Notes under the pieces: model-generated
Database searches by the model: none
What the model was told of the DNA's origin: nothing
Seen by the model: the letters and a program-made list of their open reading frames with translations, nothing else
Shown: one piece after another, positions 59,874 through 64,000 of the stretch
How positions within the stretch are numbered: the first letter of the stretch is position 1
Layout: each line of letters begins with the position of its first letter
From: Corallococcus macrosporus
Lineage (GTDB): Bacteria > Myxococcota > Myxococcia > Myxococcales > Myxococcaceae
Length of the DNA: 64,000 bases
Direction of reading: 5' to 3'
Assembly: GCF_017302985.1 (NCBI RefSeq)
Contig: NZ_JAFIMU010000006.1
Location: forward strand, 434,001-498,000
Program-made: the position numbers and the translations under genes

Positions 59874-61565
59874 TCAGGAGCGCGTGAGCGGCAGCTCCAC
59901 CTCGAACGTCGCGCCCTCGCCCAGGCGGCTGTCCACGGACACGCTGCCGCCCTCGGCCTCCACGATGGTGCGGGTGAGGTACAGCCCCAGTCCCAGCCCG
60001 CCGTAGTGCCGCTCGGACACCGCGCGGCCGTAGCGCTCGAAGAGGCGGGGCCGCTGCTCCGGGGAGATGCCAATGCCCCCGTCGCGCACGGTGATCCGCG
60101 CCAGGGACCCGTCCACCACGAGCCTCACGGATACCGGCGTGCCGGCGCCGTACTTGAGGGCGTTGTCCAGCAGGTGATCCAGCACCTGCGCCAGCCGGGC
60201 CCGGTCGAAGTTGCCGTGCACCGGCACTGGAGCGTCCACGCGGAAGTCGCAGTGCTCCAGGGCGAACCGGGGCGCGAACCGCGCGGCCGCCTCGCGCACC
60301 ACCTCCGCGACGTCCACGTCCTCGCGCTGGAGGCGGAAGGTGCCGGCGCTGATGCGCGACACGTCCAGCAGGTCGTTCATCAGCTCCGTGAGCCGGCGGA
60401 CCTGGCGGTGCCCCGTCTCCACGTGCGCCTCGATGACGGGCGCGAGCGGCGAGTCCGGGTGCGCCTTCACCGCGCGCGACAGCGCCTGGAGCTTCAGGCT
60501 CAGCGGCGTCAGCGGCGTCTTCAATTCATGGCTCGCGACGGACAGGAACTCGTCTCGCAGGCGGATGGCGTCACGCGCGCCCTGGAGCAGCCGCGCGTTG
60601 TCCACCGCGAGCGCGGCCAGGTTCGCCAGCTCCTGCGCGAACTGGAGGTCGTCGTTGCCATAGCGGCGGCCGGAAGTCGTGACCAGGAAGGTCAGCGCCC
60701 CCAGGATGTGGCCCCGGGCCAGCAGCGGCACCGTGAGCAGGGACCGGATGCCCACCGTGCGCATGGCCTCCAGGTGGTTGGGGTCCTGCGCCACGGCCTC
60801 CATCAGCGCGTCCGTGACCTCCGGCACGACGGTGGACCGGCCGGTGGCCAGCGCCACCGCGGGAGGATAGACGGGCCGCTCCCGGGGCACCGGCGGCAGC
60901 CGCTGCACCGCGGCCGCGAGCGACGCCAGGGCCGGATCCGCCGACACCACCTGGACGCGCTCGAAGTGGCCGTCCGAGTGCAGCACGTCCACGATGCACC
61001 AGTCCGCGAGCGTCCCCACCGACAGGTTCGCCAGCGACGCGAGCGTGGCGGCCGGATCCAGCGACGACGAGAACAGCTCGCTGGCCCGCGCGAGGAACGC
61101 GGCGCGCTCCTCGCCCAGGGCCTGCGCCTGGATGTCGATGCAGGTGCCCACCCACTCGTGCACGGTGTCATCCGGTCCCAGCACCGGCATGCCCCGGGCG
61201 AGCATCCACACATAGGTGCCGTCCGCGCGCCGCAGCCGGTAGCGCGTGGAGAACAGCTGCCGTCCCGCCTTGGCCGCCTCCCACGCCGCCAGCGCCCGTT
61301 CCCGGTCGTCCGGGTGCAGGGACTGGAGCCAGCCCCGGTTGCGCAGCGCTTCCTGCGGCTGTCCGGTGAAGGCCGTCCACGAGGGAGAGATGGGCGACCG
61401 CGCGTCGCCCAGGCGGTCCGTCCAGATCACGGTCGCCGCGGTCTCGAGCAACCGGCGGAGCCGTTCAGCCTCCTGGCGAAGCTGGGAGACCTCCTCTCGC
61501 AGCGCGGCCTCCGCGCCAGTGGCGGGAACGGAGGGAGCGCCGGGTTCGACGAAAGGAGCCGTCAT
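59874..61565 (-). CDS. PAS-GAF sensor histidine kinase (orphan)
   Basis: A 563-residue soluble histidine kinase. Order: coiled-coil start (20-42), PAS (about 45-150), GAF (about 155-325), HisKA with His346 (SVASHELKTPL) and HATPase_c (N box LLDNALKYG, G1 DGGIGI, G2 GLGLGL). It has no membrane helix, so the PAS or GAF domain senses a cytoplasmic cue. No response regulator gene is adjacent. It lies 9 bases after the mltG stop codon, so the two share a transcript; a role in cell-wall or envelope stress signalling is an inference from that. Confidence 0.88.
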   Translation of the reverse strand: MTAPFVEPGAPSVPATGAEAALREEVSQLRQEAERLRRLLETAATVIWTDRLGDARSPISPSWTAFTGQPQEALRNRGWLQSLHPDDRERALAAWEAAKAGRQLFSTRYRLRRADGTYVWMLARGMPVLGPDDTVHEWVGTCIDIQAQALGEERAAFLARASELFSSSLDPAATLASLANLSVGTLADWCIVDVLHSDGHFERVQVVSADPALASLAAAVQRLPPVPRERPVYPPAVALATGRSTVVPEVTDALMEAVAQDPNHLEAMRTVGIRSLLTVPLLARGHILGALTFLVTTSGRRYGNDDLQFAQELANLAALAVDNARLLQGARDAIRLRDEFLSVASHELKTPLTPLSLKLQALSRAVKAHPDSPLAPVIEAHVETGHRQVRRLTELMNDLLDVSRISAGTFRLQREDVDVAEVVREAAARFAPRFALEHCDFRVDAPVPVHGNFDRARLAQVLDHLLDNALKYGAGTPVSVRLVVDGSLARITVRDGGIGISPEQRPRLFERYGRAVSERHYGGLGLGLYLTRTIVEAEGGSVSVDSRLGEGATFEVELPLTRS

Positions 61566-61574
61566 CGTCGGGTC

Positions 61575-62591
61575 TCAGTACACGTTGTACTTGGCCCGGA
61601 GTGCCTCGTGCTCCTGCGCGTTGCGGGACGGGTGCAGGACCTTCTGCGCGTCGTGCAGGTAGTACCAGAAGTCACTCTTCACCGGCCGCAGCGCGGCGAC
61701 GAGCGAGTCCACCGTGGGCGCGCCAATGGGGCCCGGCGGCAGGCCCGCGCGGGTGCGCGAGTTCCACGGATCCGAGTTGTCCCGCAGCCGCTTGAGGAAC
61801 GCCTTGCGGTCGTTCCACTCCGCGAGCTCGTAGCGGCTGGTCGCGTCCACGCCCAGCGGGAAGCCCTTGTCCACGCGCTTCCAGAGGATGCCCGCGACGA
61901 GCGCGCGCTGGGACGGCACCGGCTCCTCGCGCTCCAGCATGGAGGCCATCACGACGATGTCGTGCAGCGACCGGCCGCTCTTGGCGATCTCCTCCTGGTG
62001 CGCGTCGTAGAAGCGCGCGCGGAAGGTGTCGATCTGCCGCTGGATGAACGCCTCCACCTTGAAGTTCTCCGCGACGATGCCGTAGGTCTCCGGGTAGAGG
62101 TACCCCTCCAGGCTGCGCGTGGGCAGCGGGAACGGCGCGGTATAGCGGTCCGTGCGGGTGGCCGCGGCGATGTACTCGCCCGGCTTGATGAGGCCCTGGG
62201 CCGCGAGCACCTGGTCGGTGTCGCGCAGGCGCCAGCCTTCAATCATCGCGAAGGGCACGTCCTCCGGCAGCGGCGGCCCTTCCAGCGCGGTGGCCAGCTC
62301 CGCCACGGACGCGGTGGGGCTCAGCATGAAGCGGCCGGCCTTCACGTTGAGGCTGCCCCGGCGCCACAGGTGGAAGCGCCAGACCGTCGGGTCATCCAGG
62401 AAGCCCTGGGCCTGGAGCTGCTGGCCCAGCGAGCGCGCGGACGCGCCCTTCTTCACGATGAACTCCTTGGGCGCCGGGTCCGCCGCGGCGTGCGGCGCGG
62501 TGGTGGCGTTCTGGAAGTGCATGAACGCTCCGCCCACACCCGCGACCGCCAGGACGATGAGCACGAGGAGCGCGACCAGGATCTTCTTCAT
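61575..62591 (-). CDS. mltG: Endolytic murein transglycosylase MltG
   Basis: A 338-residue protein with one N-terminal membrane helix (KKILVALLVLIVLAVAG). The LysM-like/YceG domain follows, with SLEGYLYPETYG near residue 165 and the active-site segment MASMLEREEP (catalytic Glu in LERE) near residue 210; PLGVDATSRYEL and AGLPPGPIGAP are also typical. MltG cuts nascent peptidoglycan strands at the inner membrane and influences glycan length. ATG 62591 was chosen because the membrane anchor starts there; an upstream in-frame start would add 31 basic residues. It heads the transcript with the histidine kinase. Confidence 0.9.
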   Translation of the reverse strand: MKKILVALLVLIVLAVAGVGGAFMHFQNATTAPHAAADPAPKEFIVKKGASARSLGQQLQAQGFLDDPTVWRFHLWRRGSLNVKAGRFMLSPTASVAELATALEGPPLPEDVPFAMIEGWRLRDTDQVLAAQGLIKPGEYIAAATRTDRYTAPFPLPTRSLEGYLYPETYGIVAENFKVEAFIQRQIDTFRARFYDAHQEEIAKSGRSLHDIVVMASMLEREEPVPSQRALVAGILWKRVDKGFPLGVDATSRYELAEWNDRKAFLKRLRDNSDPWNSRTRAGLPPGPIGAPTVDSLVAALRPVKSDFWYYLHDAQKVLHPSRNAQEHEALRAKYNVY

Positions 62592-62724
62592 GGGGCCCCA
62601 ACCTATCAAAGGCCCTGACGCTTCCAACGAGAACCACCTGTCTCGCGACCGGGCAGGCGGACGCAAGCGCCCCCTTCTCAACACCCACCGATGAGGGGGC
62701 CCCTTCCTGCGGGCGTCGTCTAGG

Positions 62725-63639
62725 ATGGCAGCCTTGTTCGTCGATCCCCGCCGGCTCGAAACCTTCCGTGTCGTCGCAACGACCGGGCAGATCTCCGCGG
62801 CCTCGCGTCAGCTCCACCTGTCGCAGCCCGCCGTGACGGCGCAGATCCGCCAGTTGGAAGCGGACTGCGGTCAGCCGCTGCTCGTGCGCACCGCCCGGGG
62901 CGTGCGGTTGAACGCGGCGGGGCGCGTGCTCCTCGACTACGCCCAGCGCATCCACGGCTTGCTGGACGAGGCGGCGCTCGCCATCGCGGCGGAGGAGACG
63001 CTCACGGGCGAGCTGGCGTTGGCGGCCAGCACCACCATCGCCAGCGCCATCGTGCCCGGCCTGCTGGCGTCGTTCCTGCGCACCCATCCGGAGCTCCAGG
63101 TCCGTCTGGAAGTGGGCAATACGCGCGAGGTGCTGACGTGGCTCGCGGAGGGCCGGGTGCCGCTGGGGCTGGTGGAGGGGCACGCGCGGGCGCCGGGCAT
63201 CCGGCTGGAGCGCTACCTCGACGACGAGCTGGTGCCGGTCGTCGCGTCGCGGGGGCCGGCGGAGTGGCTGCGGATCCGCACGATGGACGCGCTGCGGGAG
63301 GTGCCGCTGCTCTGGCGGGAGCAGGGCTCCGGCACCCGCGCCGTGCTGGACCGGGCCCTGCGCAAGGCGGGCGTGCGCAAGGGGCCCCAGCGCGGCGACC
63401 TCCAGTTGGGCAGCACGGAGGCCATCAAGCGGGCCGTGTCCCTGGGCCTGGGCGTGGCGCTGTTGTCCCGCTGGAGCATCGACGGCGAGCTGTCCCTGGG
63501 CCGCTTCCAGGTGCTGCCCGTGCCCGGGCTGCGCATCCCGCGCGCGTTCTCCTGGGCCCTGCCCGTGGACGAACCATCCGGAGCCGCGGGCCGCTTCCTG
63601 CGCCATGCGCGCGCCGCGCCGCCCCTGCTGCTGCCCTGA
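62725..63639 (+). CDS. LysR-family transcriptional regulator
   Basis: A 304-residue regulator. An N-terminal winged helix-turn-helix (residues 8-65, TGQISAASRQLHLSQPAVTAQIRQLEADCG) is followed by a LysR substrate-binding domain (about 95-300) with the LELxxxVGN-like stretch VRLEVGNTREVLTWL. LysR proteins bind a small co-inducer and act on nearby genes. The convergent neighbour is a YeiH-type transporter; in enterobacteria the related YeiE regulates yeiH and sulfite tolerance, so the same pairing is plausible here, but in a convergent rather than divergent arrangement. Confidence 0.88.
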   Translation: MAALFVDPRRLETFRVVATTGQISAASRQLHLSQPAVTAQIRQLEADCGQPLLVRTARGVRLNAAGRVLLDYAQRIHGLLDEAALAIAAEETLTGELALAASTTIASAIVPGLLASFLRTHPELQVRLEVGNTREVLTWLAEGRVPLGLVEGHARAPGIRLERYLDDELVPVVASRGPAEWLRIRTMDALREVPLLWREQGSGTRAVLDRALRKAGVRKGPQRGDLQLGSTEAIKRAVSLGLGVALLSRWSIDGELSLGRFQVLPVPGLRIPRAFSWALPVDEPSGAAGRFLRHARAAPPLLLP

Positions 63640-63678
63640 AGCCTCGCGTCGCGCCCCGCCGTGGCCTGAGCGCACGGT

Positions 63679-64000
63679 TCAGCCGACCCAGCCCAGGCGC
63701 AGCGCGCCCAGGCACAGCCCCGCCATGAGCAGCCACAGCACCACCGCCTGCGCGAGCGGCCGGAGCCCCACGGCGCGCAGCGTGTCGCGCGTCAGCCCCG
63801 CGCCCAGCAGGAACAGCGTCACGACGAGCACCTGCCGCGCGACGGCGGCCACGCCCTGCCCCACCGGCTGGAGCGCCGGGAACACCGTCACCACCGCGGC
63901 CGCGCCCAGGAACCCGGCGATGAACCACGGCCGGCGCACCTTGCCTGCCACCGCGCCGCCGCCGCGCCGGTGCCAGGCGGCCAGCCCCACCGTCAGCGGG
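63679..64000 (-). CDS. YeiH-type (UPF0324) putative sulfate/sulfite exporter, C-terminal part
   Basis: About 107 C-terminal residues are visible; the gene continues beyond the right edge. They contain PWFIAGFLGAAAVVTVFPALQPVGQGVAAVARQVLVVTLFLLGAGLTRDTLRAVGLRPLAQAVVLWLL in membrane-helix form, with the LGAGLTRDTLRAVGLRP segment conserved in the YeiH/UPF0324 family of putative anion exporters. It converges with the LysR gene with a 39-base gap. Family call is good; substrate is by analogy. Confidence 0.75.
   Translation of the reverse strand, partial: PLTVGLAAWHRRGGGAVAGKVRRPWFIAGFLGAAAVVTVFPALQPVGQGVAAVARQVLVVTLFLLGAGLTRDTLRAVGLRPLAQAVVLWLLMAGLCLGALRLGWVG

Overview
The window is very GC-rich DNA with a strong G/C bias at third codon positions. 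It carries many lipoproteins, TPR proteins, a Hanks-type Ser/Thr kinase, an orphan hybrid-type signalling set, three membrane desaturases, a secreted M6 metalloprotease and Cys-rich 'DGG' lipoproteins. This combination points to a predatory myxobacterium of the Corallococcus/Myxococcus group (inference from gene content and codon use; no rRNA is present to prove it). I see 47 protein genes, including two cut by the window edges and one IS transposase. I see no tRNA, rRNA or CRISPR.

Layout. 1-4011: a truncated fatty acid desaturase, a MaoC-like hydratase, a divergent small Omp85 protein and a DUF5995 protein. 4119-8586: a leftward operon for a five-haem lipoprotein cytochrome, a lipoprotein and a membrane-anchored three-haem cytochrome c, preceded by menA (8782-9708, menaquinone synthesis). 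9709-15915: an OB-fold lipoprotein, a Slt-type lytic transglycosylase, an unknown lipoprotein and an M28 peptidase, with several striking palindromes in the gaps. 15930-17261: a complete IS5-type element with CTAG target duplication, inserted exactly at the stop codon of a desaturase. 17258-20850: that desaturase, a divergent haem-oxygenase-like diiron protein and a DUF47-Pit phosphate transport pair. 20906-31643: a polytopic membrane protein, a radical SAM/B12 protein overlapping a delta-9-type desaturase, a giant cyclase-AAA-TPR protein, a LOG-family protein and small unknowns.

31706-44001 is the most unusual part: two leftward operons. One holds a HAMP-SpoIIE phosphatase, a TPR protein and an orphan PhnD-type binding protein, joined by 4-base GTGA overlaps. 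The other holds a TonB-dependent receptor, an RsbW-like HATPase and a protein with tandem STAS and zinc-ribbon units fused to a Ser/Thr kinase. Together they contain every class of component of a partner-switching pathway (phosphatase, kinase-type ATPase, STAS substrate) next to an outer-membrane receptor and a kinase output.

44346-64000: 2-oxoacid dehydrogenase E1 alpha/beta, a GNAT, a PilZ protein, lipoproteins including an SGNH hydrolase, DUF2845, ppc with a downstream partner, an immune-inhibitor-A-like protease, a glycosyltransferase-like TPR membrane protein, mltG with a sensor histidine kinase, and a LysR regulator facing a YeiH-type transporter cut by the right edge. Strong GC hairpins without a clear U tract lie between several gene ends and are annotated as terminators.
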